From assembly GCA_038203615.1 (NCBI GenBank), contig JBBRDU010000007.1, positions 1-64,000 of the forward strand: 64,000 bases of DNA, read 5' to 3'. Shown here piece after piece: positions 18,510 to 27,925 of the stretch. This DNA is from JBBRDU01 sp038203615 (GTDB lineage Bacteria; Verrucomicrobiota; Verrucomicrobiia; Chthoniobacterales; UBA10450). The stretch's first letter is position 1; each line of letters opens with the position of its first letter. The notes beneath the pieces were generated by a model. It made no database searches, was not told the DNA's origin, and saw nothing but the letters and a program-made list of their open reading frames with translations. The translations under genes were made by a program, and so were the position numbers.

Positions 18510-19859
18510 CTAAGCAACCCAGTTACCCCTCGTAAAATTCCACACGTACCATCCCTGCACGCTTAATCCCGCGGCGCTGCCCAACGCCACCACCGCCATG
18601 CCGAGGATCCGAACGAGGGCCGGCGGGGTTCGAAATTGCCGCAGAAAATGCAAAAAGGCCAGTACCATTAACGCGTGCACGCAAAATTCGTAGCGGAGCA
18701 TACTTTCCATCTCCACGCATGCGACCCCGCTGACCGAGATAAAGTAAATGAGGCCGGCACAGAAATAGAACCCGACCCTCACCTGCCACTGGGTCCGACG
18801 CCGCACCGCCGGCAGCCCTTCCATCACTCCCGCCCCCAGGAGAAGCAGCCCCCCCAGAGTCATCGCCATCTGGCTCGCTTCCGTCGGATTGTTCAGAGCC
18901 GGCATGAGCCACCGGTAACTGGACGGCTTAAAAATGGCCAGGTAATCGGGGGTAATGCCCCAGCCGGCTGACTGGGTCAGCATGTAAATGTCCCAGTGCC
19001 CCCAACGAACCTGACAATAGAGAAAGAATAAACCGGCCCCCATGGTGGCCGCGATCATCAGGGCGATGGCGGATCCATGTTGCCGCACCCAGCCGATCGG
19101 ATGACGCAGTCCGTTCCAGCCCCCATCCACGACGGAGCGCAAGACCGGCAGAGCCGCGCATGGAATTCCCACGATGCGCGTGGCCGACATGCAGATCCCA
19201 TGCAAAGCCGCCAGGACCTTGGCACCCCCCCCTTCCGCGCTGCTCCAATAAATAAAACCGAGCAGCGCCATCAAAAAAAGAGACTCCGAATATCCCGCCA
19301 CGAGAAAAAAGGCCGCCGGGTGCGCCACGATGGCGAGGGCGCCAAAAAACCGCAGGGTTGGCGAAAGGTGCCAGCGCTCGCAGAAGAGGAAGAAATAACA
19401 CCAGAAGCCGAAAGCCGCCGCCTGGGCCGTGAGCAACAACGCTTTGTCGGTTTCCAAATCGAGTCCGTAGCGCAAGGCGCCAGCGATGAGGGGATAGGCC
19501 GGGAAAAAGGCCACGTTGGAGACCTCAATGACCTTATGATTGATCGGAGGCACAATCGTCTGATACCCCCGATCCACGATGTTCATGAACCAGTAGCCGT
19601 CGTGCTGAACAAGGGTGGAATAGCGGTAGGAAAGAGGGCCCTCCGGGGCGAGCAGACCGACCGCCACCACCATTTGCCCGAGCGTCATCAGCAGACCCGC
19701 GATCAACGCGCGGACCACTGGTTGAATAGATGGCTTCGACTCGGCCACAGGAAGGGCCGAGAAGATACCAAAGCTTCGGGGTTGGCAAGAACTTGTGGGG
19801 GAAGCCGAAACGGCGATCTCGCTGGGCATGGGTGCGGACGTGGCAGTTTCTAATCGCAT
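18510..19859 (-). CDS. Multi-pass membrane glycosyltransferase, PIG-V mannosyltransferase-like
   Basis: About 449 residues from ATG 19859 (MRLETATSAPM); a frame open 44 codons further upstream is probably not translated. The first membrane span (VRALIAGLLMTLGQMVVAVG) is followed by LVQHDGYWFMNIVDRGY, an Asp-containing first luminal loop typical of GT-C enzymes that use polyprenyl-phosphate sugars. Then come about ten hydrophobic segments, including AFFPAYPLIAGALRYG and PAAFFLVAGYSESLFLMAL, the latter like the PIG-V family. It probably mannosylates a lipid or protein on the periplasmic side. It ends 6 bases before the FAD enzyme start, suggesting co-transcription. Confidence 0.78.
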   Translation of the reverse strand: MRLETATSAPMPSEIAVSASPTSSCQPRSFGIFSALPVAESKPSIQPVVRALIAGLLMTLGQMVVAVGLLAPEGPLSYRYSTLVQHDGYWFMNIVDRGYQTIVPPINHKVIEVSNVAFFPAYPLIAGALRYGLDLETDKALLLTAQAAAFGFWCYFFLFCERWHLSPTLRFFGALAIVAHPAAFFLVAGYSESLFLMALLGFIYWSSAEGGGAKVLAALHGICMSATRIVGIPCAALPVLRSVVDGGWNGLRHPIGWVRQHGSAIALMIAATMGAGLFFLYCQVRWGHWDIYMLTQSAGWGITPDYLAIFKPSSYRWLMPALNNPTEASQMAMTLGGLLLLGAGVMEGLPAVRRRTQWQVRVGFYFCAGLIYFISVSGVACVEMESMLRYEFCVHALMVLAFLHFLRQFRTPPALVRILGMAVVALGSAAGLSVQGWYVWNFTRGNWVA

Positions 19860-20005
19860 TGCTTTTCGTTCGTGGACGCGACTTTCAGTGGCAGAATTGG
19901 ACGAGGACGCCTTGCATTTATTCGCGTCAAAATGGCCGTCGCCCCCCAAAGCCGATCCTCGCCGCGCGCGTCGGAATGACGCGCATTCCACTTGCCGTCA
20001 GGGAC

Positions 20006-21457
20006 CTACGCCGCAGCTTCGCCCGTGCGATCGACCAGGTCCGCGTAGACTTCTTCGTAGCGTTCCGCCGCCTTTTCCCATGAAAAATCGCGAGCCATGG
20101 CGCGTTCCATCAAGGTGCCCCACAGTCGCCCATCGCGGAAATGACGGCGGGCCCGTTTGATCGCGTCCCAGAAAGCCTCGCTGGAATGCTCGTAACAAAG
20201 GAAGCCATACCCCCGGTTCGCGCTTGCATCGTAATCCTCGATGATCTCCTGGATCCCGCCCGTCGCGCGGGCCACCGGTAATGCTCCATATTTCAAGCTG
20301 TAAGTGGCACTCAATCCCGACGGCTCGAAGCGCGAAGGAATCAGACTGACGTCCATGCCCGCTTCGATGACGTGAGCGCTTTTCTCATCGTATTGCTTCC
20401 GGTATGCGAACTTGGCCGGGAATTTGCGCGCCGCCACGGCCAATCTCGTTTCAAAGGCCGGGTCGCCCTCGCCCAGGATAATTAATCGAACATCATCCGA
20501 AAGCAGCCGATCCAGCAACGGCATGAGAATCTCAAAGCCCTTTTCCTGAACGACCCGTGTCACCATGCCAAAGACCGGTCCTGTCGGAGCCGGATCGAGG
20601 CTCAACCCGCTGAGCAGGGCGTCGCGGTTCAGCTGTTTTCCTAACAAATTGTTCAGATCGTAGCGTGCCGGCAGGAGGGCATCAGTCGCCGGATCCCAGC
20701 GCGAGTAGTCGGCCCCGCCCAAAATGGCCGTGAGCTTGTGCGCATTCTCGCGCAACACAATATCGAGACCGCCGCCACCTTCCGCGCTCAGAATCTCGCG
20801 CTTATAACGCTCACTCACCGTCGTGATCCGGTCGGCGTAAAGAATCCCGCCTTTCAGGAAATTCATCCGGCCAAAAAACTCGAGGCCGCGCAGCGTAAAG
20901 AAACGCTCGTGCAGATTCGTGAGTTTAAAATCAAGCCCCCAAAAACTGCCCTGCTCCGCCACATGATGAATCGTCAGGACGGTGGCGAGCGGCAGGTGAT
21001 ACGCATGCACGAGCAGAGGCACGAGGGCGGCCGGCCAATCGTGCGCGTGCAAAATCTGCACCGCCGGGGTCAACCGGCGCGCCAGTTCAATGGCCGCCTT
21101 GCTAAAAAAGATGAAGCGAGCGGCGTTATCCTCGTAAGGCTGTCCCTGCTCACCGTAAATCCCCGGTCGATCGAAAAACTCGTCGCACCGGATGAAAAAT
21201 AACTGCACCCCGCTAGGGCTGTGTCCTTCCAGATACTCGGCCACGTAGGTTTTCTCGCCCACCCGCACGTCCACCGTGATGCCGGTGTCCTCCACGGGAA
21301 AGGATGAGTGCTCGCGGATCTCGCGATAGAACGGCAAAGCCACGCTCACTTCGTGTCCCTGCTTGCGCAGCTCGTGGGGCAGCGCATCGATCACATCGAC
21401 CAGCGCCCCGGCACGCTGCAAAGGAGGTCCCTCCGCGCTGATCATCAAAATTCTCAT
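20006..21457 (-). CDS. glgA: Glycogen/starch synthase, GT5 type, with altered N-terminal motif
   Basis: 483 residues, the normal length for bacterial GlgA, which adds ADP-glucose to alpha-1,4-glucan ends. RILMISAEGPPLQRAGALVDV occupies the place of the canonical K-x-G-G-L-x-D-V loop (K15 in E. coli), but here reads R15-A-G-A-L: the Lys and one Gly are replaced. ILHAHDWPAALVPL, TIHHVAEQGSFWG, GMVTRVVQEKGFE and the donor motif SRFEPSGLSATYSLKYG are intact. The substituted loop might alter donor affinity, or this may be a divergent GT5 paralogue. It is single, transcribed toward the membrane glycosyltransferase. Confidence 0.86.
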   Translation of the reverse strand: MRILMISAEGPPLQRAGALVDVIDALPHELRKQGHEVSVALPFYREIREHSSFPVEDTGITVDVRVGEKTYVAEYLEGHSPSGVQLFFIRCDEFFDRPGIYGEQGQPYEDNAARFIFFSKAAIELARRLTPAVQILHAHDWPAALVPLLVHAYHLPLATVLTIHHVAEQGSFWGLDFKLTNLHERFFTLRGLEFFGRMNFLKGGILYADRITTVSERYKREILSAEGGGGLDIVLRENAHKLTAILGGADYSRWDPATDALLPARYDLNNLLGKQLNRDALLSGLSLDPAPTGPVFGMVTRVVQEKGFEILMPLLDRLLSDDVRLIILGEGDPAFETRLAVAARKFPAKFAYRKQYDEKSAHVIEAGMDVSLIPSRFEPSGLSATYSLKYGALPVARATGGIQEIIEDYDASANRGYGFLCYEHSSEAFWDAIKRARRHFRDGRLWGTLMERAMARDFSWEKAAERYEEVYADLVDRTGEAAA

Positions 21458-21632
21458 GCGATCCCTGATGTTCGATCTTTGAGGTTTGATGTCAAAGCCG
21501 GGCCGCCGCTTTCACCCGCGACCGCACGAACCGAGCGCCTCTGCGGTTTAAATAAAACATTACATTCCTGTCATGAGAAGGCCACCGCCCCCCGCAATCA
21601 CGAATTCAGGTGAACCTCACAGCACATCCCGT

Positions 21633-22466
21633 ATGCAAAAAAAATCTCCTTCCGAATCCGGCTTCTTTAACCCTCGCGTCCTTCTGGCTTTTGCCCTGTG
21701 CTCCATTCCAGATACCGCCGGCGGCACCAGCTACAGCCTGCGCCCGGCCAACTTGTGTCTGCCGAACGCGGCGCCCCTCGCCAGTCTCGCGGCCAACATC
21801 AATACGGGGAGCAAGCCGCTCGCGGTGAACTTCAATGCCAGCGCTTCGTCCGACAGCGACGCGATCGACACCATTGCAAACTACACCTTCAACTTTGGTG
21901 ATGGCGGAGACGGTGTTATGCAGAGGACTCCGACGATCAGCCACACCTTCGGCAACACGGGCCTCTACGATGCCAAACTCGTGGTGACCGATTCGCGGGG
22001 TAAAGTGAGCTCCAACACGGCGCATCAGTTGATCGAAGTGACAATACCGTTGCAGGTGGTCTCGCGCATGGTGCATGGCAGCGCCGGACCGTTCGATATC
22101 AATCTGCCCTTGACCGGCACGCCCGCGGTTGAATGCCGCAGCGGCGGAGCCAGTGGTAACTTCCAGATGGTCTTCACCTTTGCCAATCCGCTGACCAGCG
22201 TGGGCGGCGCCACCTTCAGTGGAACCGGTAGCATCAGCAATCGGTCGCTCGGAACGGATCCGCATCAATACATCGTCGATCTGACAGGCGTGACCAACGC
22301 CCAAACCGTTGGCGTGACCTTGAGTAATGTGATCGACTCGACCGGAAATATCGGTTCCGTTACCGGCCACCATAAGCATGCTGGTCGGCGACACGACCGG
22401 GAATGGCGCGGTCAACTCCAGTGACATCGCGCAAACCCAGCAAGCCTCGGGGCAGACCCCTTTCGT
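21633..22466 (+). pseudogene. Broken secreted PKD/dockerin protein gene
   Basis: A signal-bearing start (MQKKSPSESGFFNPRVLLAF) leads to a PKD-like domain: ASSDSDAIDTIANYTFNFGDG, then TPTISHTFGNTGLYDAKLVV and VTDSRGK, the classic PKD wording. A second beta domain follows (GSAGPFDINLPLTGTPAVE). The frame stops at 22424, but the expected continuation is in another frame from about 22370: ATISMLVGDTTGNGAVNSSD, a dockerin-like calcium-loop sequence common at the ends of Verrucomicrobial secreted proteins. So there is a frameshift, and the repeat ends abruptly at the 3-prime end of cca. I read it as a decayed, truncated surface-protein gene. Confidence 0.7.
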
Positions 22467-23803
22467 TAGGCGCCCCTGCCCAACAAATACTCGCTTTTTA
22501 CCCATGCGAGCGCCTCACTCCGATCACGTAAGGCGCCTTCCAGCTGGCGAGTTTCGACCGCTTCCAAAATCTCCCCGAAGCGGGGGCCCGGCTTCAGTCC
22601 CAGCGCAATCAGGTCTTCGCCGCGCACCAGGGGCGGCGGGATAATCGGCTCCTTGGCGAACTCTTCGCCTTTACGCAGCAGAAACTTATAATTGTCGAGC
22701 ATCTGATGGCTGCCCGCGCAGTCCACCCGGTGCAACTCGAGCTCCTCCTGAAAGGTGGGGCGCGCCATGAACCGCTTCAGCTTGGCCACTCGCATGTTGG
22801 GCACGTCTTTGAAAACCATGTGCTGGCGAACCATCTCCACCGCTGCATCAATCTCCGCCCTAGAGAAACGCAAACGCTCCATGATCTGCTCCGTCATGGC
22901 CGCACCGAGCCGGTCGTGACCATTGAAGCGAATGCGGCCCGTCTCGTCCACGGTCGCCGTAACCGGCTTGGCCACGTCGTGCAGGAGAACGGAAAAAACG
23001 AGCGGCACGGAAACGGCCGGCGGCAGCAGGCCTAACATTAATCGGGTGTGCTGAAAGACGTCCCCTTCCGGATGAAATTGTTCCGGCTGGTCACATCCCT
23101 TCATGGCTTCGATTTCCGGCAGGACGGCCCGGAGCAAACCGCTCCGATCAAGCAGATCCCAGCCGCGCATGCGGTTCGGCGAAAGAAAAATGCGGACCAA
23201 TTCTTCGCGGATTCGTTCCGCACTGATCTGGGTGATGCCTGCGGCCTGCGCCACCAGCGCATCCCAGGTTGGTCCGTCAATCTCAAATCCCAAAACGGTG
23301 GCAAATCGAACAGCCCGCAGCATGCGCAGCCGATCTTCCTCGAATCGCTCCCGCGCCTCTCCAATCGCGCGCACCAGTTTCGCCTCCAGGTCCGCACGCC
23401 CGCCCACGTAATCGATCACCTCTTCCTTGATCGGATCATAAAACATCCCGTTGATCGTGAAATCGCGGCGCCGCGCATCTTCTTCCGGAGAGGTAAACCG
23501 CACCGCCACCGGCCGCCGGCCATCTATATAAGCGTCGTCCGCGCGAAAAGTGGCGACCTCAAACTGGAACTCATCTTCCAGCACCACGATCACGCCAAAA
23601 TGGGCGCCGACCGCGTAGGTCCGGGCAAAGGTCTTCTGCACCGCCTCGGGTGGCGCGTCCGTCGCGATATCAAAATCCTTGGGCGTCTGCTGGCGCACGA
23701 CGTCGCGCACGCATCCCCCCGCGAAATAGGCGACGTGCCCGGCCGCGCGCAACCGGTCCACAATGCCGCGCGCCGCGTCTTCCATGGGCGATGAAGTTTT
23801 CAT
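22466..23803 (-). CDS. cca: CCA tRNA nucleotidyltransferase / poly(A) polymerase family
   Basis: About 445 residues from ATG 23803. Adds CCA to tRNA 3-prime ends. The head domain has FAGGCVRDVVRQQTPKDFDI, the class II nucleotidyltransferase motif with catalytic DxD (FDIATDAP). RRRDFTINGMFYDP is the second conserved block and EEDRLRMLRAVRFA the RNA-binding domain. An HD domain is indicated by FSVLLHDVAKPVTAT. The tRNA-Sec at 29267 has no encoded CCA, so this enzyme is needed for it. Translated from the strand opposite the broken dockerin gene. A GTG 14 codons upstream is an alternative start. Confidence 0.9.
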   Translation of the reverse strand: MKTSSPMEDAARGIVDRLRAAGHVAYFAGGCVRDVVRQQTPKDFDIATDAPPEAVQKTFARTYAVGAHFGVIVVLEDEFQFEVATFRADDAYIDGRRPVAVRFTSPEEDARRRDFTINGMFYDPIKEEVIDYVGGRADLEAKLVRAIGEARERFEEDRLRMLRAVRFATVLGFEIDGPTWDALVAQAAGITQISAERIREELVRIFLSPNRMRGWDLLDRSGLLRAVLPEIEAMKGCDQPEQFHPEGDVFQHTRLMLGLLPPAVSVPLVFSVLLHDVAKPVTATVDETGRIRFNGHDRLGAAMTEQIMERLRFSRAEIDAAVEMVRQHMVFKDVPNMRVAKLKRFMARPTFQEELELHRVDCAGSHQMLDNYKFLLRKGEEFAKEPIIPPPLVRGEDLIALGLKPGPRFGEILEAVETRQLEGALRDRSEALAWVKSEYLLGRGA

Positions 23804-23937
23804 CAAATCAGCTCGAACCAAACCAGACTCGATACGTTCCGTCACCGGCGATTGCGGTCAATCGCCCGTGCCCCTCTTTTCCGGAGGGTAGGGACATCGC
23901 GCTGCCCTGTCCGTGCGCCATGCCAGGCCAGCGGAGC

Positions 23938-23958
23938 GGACGCCGCAGCGCGGCGTCC
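23938..23958. repeat. 9-bp palindrome near the end of lspA
   Basis: GGACGCCGC-AGC-GCGGCGTCC, a perfect 9-bp stem with 3-base loop, in the 167-base gap between lspA and cca. No T-run. It has the look of a dispersed REP element. Confidence 0.55.
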
Positions 23959-23970
23959 CTGCCACCCGCG

Positions 23971-24453
23971 CTACACGTCGGTGGCAGCCGGTTCCGCCGT
24001 CTTGTGCGCAAAGGAATGAATGATGAAAAAGAAGACCGCGATGCAAATGCAGGAATCCGCCACGTTGAAAGCCGGCCAGGGATGAGCCAGCGGGATGTGC
24101 AAATCGAACAGCAAAAAATCAATGACGTGGCCGTGCAACAACCGATCAGTCAAATTCCCAAGAATCCCGGCGAGGAGCAGACCGAGCGAGACATCCCGCC
24201 AGACGTCCCGGGGCCGCCTCCGCACCAGCAACGAGACCACGAAGAGCAGCGCCACGCAGGAAATGGCAATGAAAAATCCATTGTTATTTCGGAAGGAACC
24301 GAAGGCCGCGCCGGTGTTGGTCACATGAACCAGATCGAGGAAGCCGGGAATAATCACTCGCGGCTGTTCCGGATCAACCGACTGGATGACCAAGTATTTA
24401 GTGAGCTGATCGATCGCCCAAAGCGGTAACGACAAAAGAAAAATAAACTTCAT
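23971..24453 (-). CDS. lspA: Lipoprotein signal peptidase (SPase II)
   Basis: 160 residues, the usual size, four transmembrane helices; aspartyl protease that cleaves prolipoproteins at the lipobox Cys. Motifs in order: WAIDQLTKYLV in the first helix, VTNTGAAFGSF, then GNLTDRLLHGHVIDF and PAFNVADSCICIA, the last two holding the two catalytic Asp. ATG 24453 is the start; it overlaps the ileS stop by four bases (ATGA), the very common ileS-lspA pairing. Confidence 0.95.
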   Translation of the reverse strand: MKFIFLLSLPLWAIDQLTKYLVIQSVDPEQPRVIIPGFLDLVHVTNTGAAFGSFRNNNGFFIAISCVALLFVVSLLVRRRPRDVWRDVSLGLLLAGILGNLTDRLLHGHVIDFLLFDLHIPLAHPWPAFNVADSCICIAVFFFIIHSFAHKTAEPAATDV

Positions 24454-27185
24454 GTCTGCCTTTTCTGACTGACCACTTCGGCACATCGATCGCACAGTTC
24501 AGGATGCTCTGCGCTCTGGCCCACGGTAGGCCTATGTCGCCAGCAGCGCGCGCACTTCGCCTGCGCCGTTTTTGCCACCGACACGCTGGCCTCACTGGCC
24601 GACTGCACGGTCAGATCGCTCAGAATGAAGAATTCTTCCAGCTCTTCTTTGCCGATCTGACTGGTCACCGCGGAATTAGAATGCAAAGTCACGGCCGCCT
24701 CGAGCGCATTTCCGATTAACTTTTCCTGGCGCGCTTTCTCGATGGCCTGCCCGACCACGGCGCGCAGGCGCAAAAGTTCGCTCATCTGCAAGGTGGCCGT
24801 GTCCGTTCGCGGATTTTCCCGGGGAAATTCCTGAAGATGAACGGACCCGTCCGCCTGGGCGTACTGCCATGCTTCATCGGCGGTGAAAGCCAGGATGGGA
24901 GCGAGCAAGCGACAAAGCGTATCGAAAATCCTGTGCATGGCGGCCTGGGTGGCCCGCCGGCGCGGCGCCTCGGGCGCGTCGCAATACATCCGGTCCTTCG
25001 TGATATCGACGTAGAGACTGCTCAGGTCGACCGCGCAGAACTGATTGAGCGTGTGGTAAACCTTGTGGAATTCAAAGGCAGCATAAGCCGCGCGGCATTC
25101 CGCAATGACGTGGTCCAGCCGCTCCAGAATCCAGCGATCAATTAAGGTTGTAGCCGGGGTCATCGACCCCGGTCCGGGGTCGCCGACCCCGGCTACAGCT
25201 TCAAAATCATAAAGATTGCCTAACAAGATTCGCAGAGTATTCCGAATCCGGCGATAGGTGTCGCCCAGCCGCGTAAACATCTCTTCTGAAAATGGCACGT
25301 CGTCCGTGTAATTGATGCTGCTGGCCCACAGCCGCACCAGATCCGCGCCGTGTTTTCCCACAAAATGACCCGCGTCCATCGGCTTGTCGTAGGTGGTCGA
25401 CTTGGAAATCTTCTTGCCGTCCACGTCCACCACGAATCCATGAGTGACACAGGTCTTGTAAGGCGCGCGATCATTCAACGCGATACTCGTCATGAGCGAC
25501 GACTGGAACCAGCCGCGGTGTTGGTCGGTCGCTTCCAGGTACATGTCAGCCGGATCATGCAGTTCTGGCCGCACCGCGCAAACCGCCCGGTGCGAGACCC
25601 CGCTGTCAATCCACACGTCAATCGTGTCGTTGCGGTGCTTCGTTCCCTCGGGCAATCCGAGCTCGCGCGCCAGGTCGGCATCGTTTAGCTCAAACCAGAT
25701 GTTCGAGCCGCGTTCCGCCACCAGGTCCGCCAGTTTGCGAATGGTGCCGGCGTCCAAAATCGTTTCGCCTTTGGCCGAGTAGAACACCGGCAACGGCACA
25801 CCCCAGCTGCGCTGGCGCGAGATGACCCAGTCGGGCCGCGATTCCACCGTGCCGGCGATGCGATTTTCACCCCACCCGGGGACCCATTTCACTTCCTCGT
25901 GAATGGCCTCGAGCGCGCGCCCGCGCAGGGCCTCGATCCGAATGAAGAACTGCTCGACCGCGCGGAAGATGATCGGCGTCTTGGAACGCCAGCAATACGG
26001 ATAGGAATGGTGAAAGACCTGGTCGCTCAGCAGCATGCCGCGCTCGCGCAGTAACTGCACCACGTCGGCGTTCGCATCGAAAACATACTTGCCGACGAGC
26101 GCTGGAACGCCCACTTCCTCGGTGAAAAGTCCCCGGTCATCCACGGGCGACAGGATGGCCAGTTTATTCCGGCTGCCTAACAAGTAGTCGTCCTCGCCGT
26201 GACCGGGAGCGACATGGACGCAGCCGGTGCCCGTGTCCATCGTCACAAAGTCGGCCGGCAGAACAATGGAATCGCGCTCCAAAAAGGGATGACGCGCCCG
26301 GACCTGGTCGAGCGTGCTGCCGGCGAACGATTGCAGGACCTGGCCCGCTTCGAACTTCGCATTCGCACAAAATTGGGGAACCAGTTTCTCGGCCAGAAGC
26401 AACTTCTCAGTCTGGCCCTCGCGCGAAAATTCCTGCACGACGTAGCGCTCTTTCGGATGCACGGCGATGGCCAGATTGGCCGGCAACGTCCAGGGTGTGG
26501 TTGTCCAGATGGCGATGCTGGCCTGGCCCGCCAGTTCCCCGCTCACGATCGGAAATTTCACGTAGACCGAAGTGTCGTCGCGGTCCTGGTATTCCACTTC
26601 CGCCTCAGCTAAAGCCGTCTGCGCACCCGTGCTCCAGAAGACCGGCTTCATCGATTGATAGACCAGGTCTTTCTCCACGAATACGGCGAACGCGCGCAGA
26701 ATTTCCGCTTCGTACTTCGGGTCGAGCGTCAGGTAGGGATGATCCCAGTCGCCCAGCACGCCCAGCCGCTTGAATTGCTCCCGCTGGATATCGACATATT
26801 TACGCGCAAACGCTTCTGATTTCTGGCGCACCTCCAGCGGCGATAAGCCGCGCGATTCCCGCACCACCTTGTATTCGATGGGCAGGCCGTGACAATCCCA
26901 GCCCGGCACATAGGGAGCGCGTTTCCCCAGCATGCTCTGCGATTTCACGACCAGGTCCTTCAAAATCTTGTTCAGGGCCGTGCCCATGTGGACATCGCCG
27001 TTGGCGAAGGGCGGACCATCATGCAGAACAAAAGACTCGCGCCCTTCCCGCGCTTTCTGAATCTGCTCATAGAGCCGCGACTCCTGCCACGCCTTCAACA
27101 TCTCCGGCTCGCGCGTGGCCAGATTCGCCTTCATCGGAAACTCCGTGCGCGGAAGATTGAGTGTGTCTTTGTAGTTCTGACTCAT
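24450..27185 (-). CDS. ileS: Isoleucyl-tRNA synthetase
   Basis: 911 residues, class I aaRS charging tRNA-Ile. HIGH-equivalent PFANGDVHMGTALNKI and KMSKS-equivalent KKISKSTTYD are intact. The editing domain has WTTTPWTLPANLAIAVHP and the threonine-rich pocket. The C-terminal zinc site is CARCW...CDRC. Ends overlapping lspA. Oddity: around residues 664-680 (VAGVGDPGPGSMTPATT) the reading frame contains a palindromic repeat (25150-25196) that looks inserted in frame at an interdomain position. ATG start at 27185. Confidence 0.97.
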   Translation of the reverse strand: MSQNYKDTLNLPRTEFPMKANLATREPEMLKAWQESRLYEQIQKAREGRESFVLHDGPPFANGDVHMGTALNKILKDLVVKSQSMLGKRAPYVPGWDCHGLPIEYKVVRESRGLSPLEVRQKSEAFARKYVDIQREQFKRLGVLGDWDHPYLTLDPKYEAEILRAFAVFVEKDLVYQSMKPVFWSTGAQTALAEAEVEYQDRDDTSVYVKFPIVSGELAGQASIAIWTTTPWTLPANLAIAVHPKERYVVQEFSREGQTEKLLLAEKLVPQFCANAKFEAGQVLQSFAGSTLDQVRARHPFLERDSIVLPADFVTMDTGTGCVHVAPGHGEDDYLLGSRNKLAILSPVDDRGLFTEEVGVPALVGKYVFDANADVVQLLRERGMLLSDQVFHHSYPYCWRSKTPIIFRAVEQFFIRIEALRGRALEAIHEEVKWVPGWGENRIAGTVESRPDWVISRQRSWGVPLPVFYSAKGETILDAGTIRKLADLVAERGSNIWFELNDADLARELGLPEGTKHRNDTIDVWIDSGVSHRAVCAVRPELHDPADMYLEATDQHRGWFQSSLMTSIALNDRAPYKTCVTHGFVVDVDGKKISKSTTYDKPMDAGHFVGKHGADLVRLWASSINYTDDVPFSEEMFTRLGDTYRRIRNTLRILLGNLYDFEAVAGVGDPGPGSMTPATTLIDRWILERLDHVIAECRAAYAAFEFHKVYHTLNQFCAVDLSSLYVDITKDRMYCDAPEAPRRRATQAAMHRIFDTLCRLLAPILAFTADEAWQYAQADGSVHLQEFPRENPRTDTATLQMSELLRLRAVVGQAIEKARQEKLIGNALEAAVTLHSNSAVTSQIGKEELEEFFILSDLTVQSASEASVSVAKTAQAKCARCWRHRPTVGQSAEHPELCDRCAEVVSQKRQT
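25150..25196. repeat. Palindromic repeat embedded in ileS
   Basis: GTAGCCGGGGTC at 25150-25161 is mirrored perfectly by GACCCCGGCTAC at 25185-25196, with an inner palindrome GACCCCGG-T-CCGGGGTC. It is in frame on the coding strand and adds about 15 Gly/Pro/Asp-rich residues to the synthetase. Confidence 0.7.
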
Positions 27186-27277
27186 GGGACGGGCGGCGGG
27201 ACGCTACCTACCATCCGGCATCCCACAAATCAACGCGCGGCCCCGGCCGACCCGCCCGCTTCCTCTCGGAAATGTAG

Positions 27278-27541
27278 AACAAACGGAACCGCTCGGCCGC
27301 GGATAATGGCGGCCCTGACATTACCAAGTATGAGATCTGGCGTGGAACTGCGTCCCGGAATGAAACCAAACTTTTCACCACGCTGAATCCCAATCCCAAT
27401 TACACCGACCTCAATCCGCCAGCGGACAGCCATCTCTACTATTACGTCAAAGCGGTCAATAGCGTTGGCACCGGGACAGAGAGCAACGAAATCGATTTGG
27501 TCACGGTTGTTCCCCCCGCGCCAGAGAGCGCGTGCGTACTC
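27278..27541 (+). pseudogene. Fibronectin type III domain remnant
   Basis: The plus frame open from 27278 encodes DNGGPDITKYEIWRGTAS, then LNPNPNYTDLNPPADSHLYY and YYVKAVNSVGTGTESNEID, the canonical FN3 core (strand C with YxIxRG, strand F with YYYxVxAVNxxGxG). No start codon, signal peptide or flanking domains remain; after about 27520 the similarity is lost. This is the only gene-like content in the 740-base stretch between ileS and the 27926 gene and is best read as a leftover of a large secreted protein. Confidence 0.65.
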
Positions 27542-27655
27542 CCTGGCCCCCGCCCCCGCGACACGTCCGCCCCGGCACAAACCTCACCCTCGCTCCAACG
27601 GTTCCTTCTGATAAAGCTGGCACCCTGCGCTGAATCAGCGCGCCCCGAAATAACA

Positions 27656-27692
27656 AACCGCGCTGGCTCGAAGGAGTCAGCGCGGTTTTTTT
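27656..27692 (+). terminator. Strong Rho-independent terminator
   Basis: AACCGCGCTG (27656-27665) pairs perfectly with CAGCGCGGTT (27678-27687) across a 12-base loop; a T-run continues to 27692. Orientation is plus, following the FN3 remnant, so it may have ended that lost gene. Confidence 0.85.
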
Positions 27693-27925
27693 CGCTGTTC
27701 GACGGGCGATCCGCGCGTGGATGTGTGAACAAGTTTTTTTTACAGAAATAAATGGCGTGGACACACAGCCAATCCGGTCCCGGGAACGAATAATCACTGA
27801 AAGCACAACGGCCCTTCCCTGACTCATAACCCACTGCGATGCACGAAAAGGCCTCCTCCGATTTTTATCGTGCAAACAGGAGTCCCCTCATTATAACATG
27901 ACAAAAAAGTAACCTAACAAATCTT
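27693..27925 (+). other. Leader region of the 27926 gene with a 7-bp inverted repeat
   Basis: AT-richer non-coding stretch. It contains TGCACGA (27840-27846) and its complement TCGTGCA (27868-27874), a 7-bp repeat flanking a pyrimidine-rich loop (CCTCCTCC), and a TATAAC box at 27892-27897 that could be a -10 element; no convincing -35 is seen. No gene found. Confidence 0.35.
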
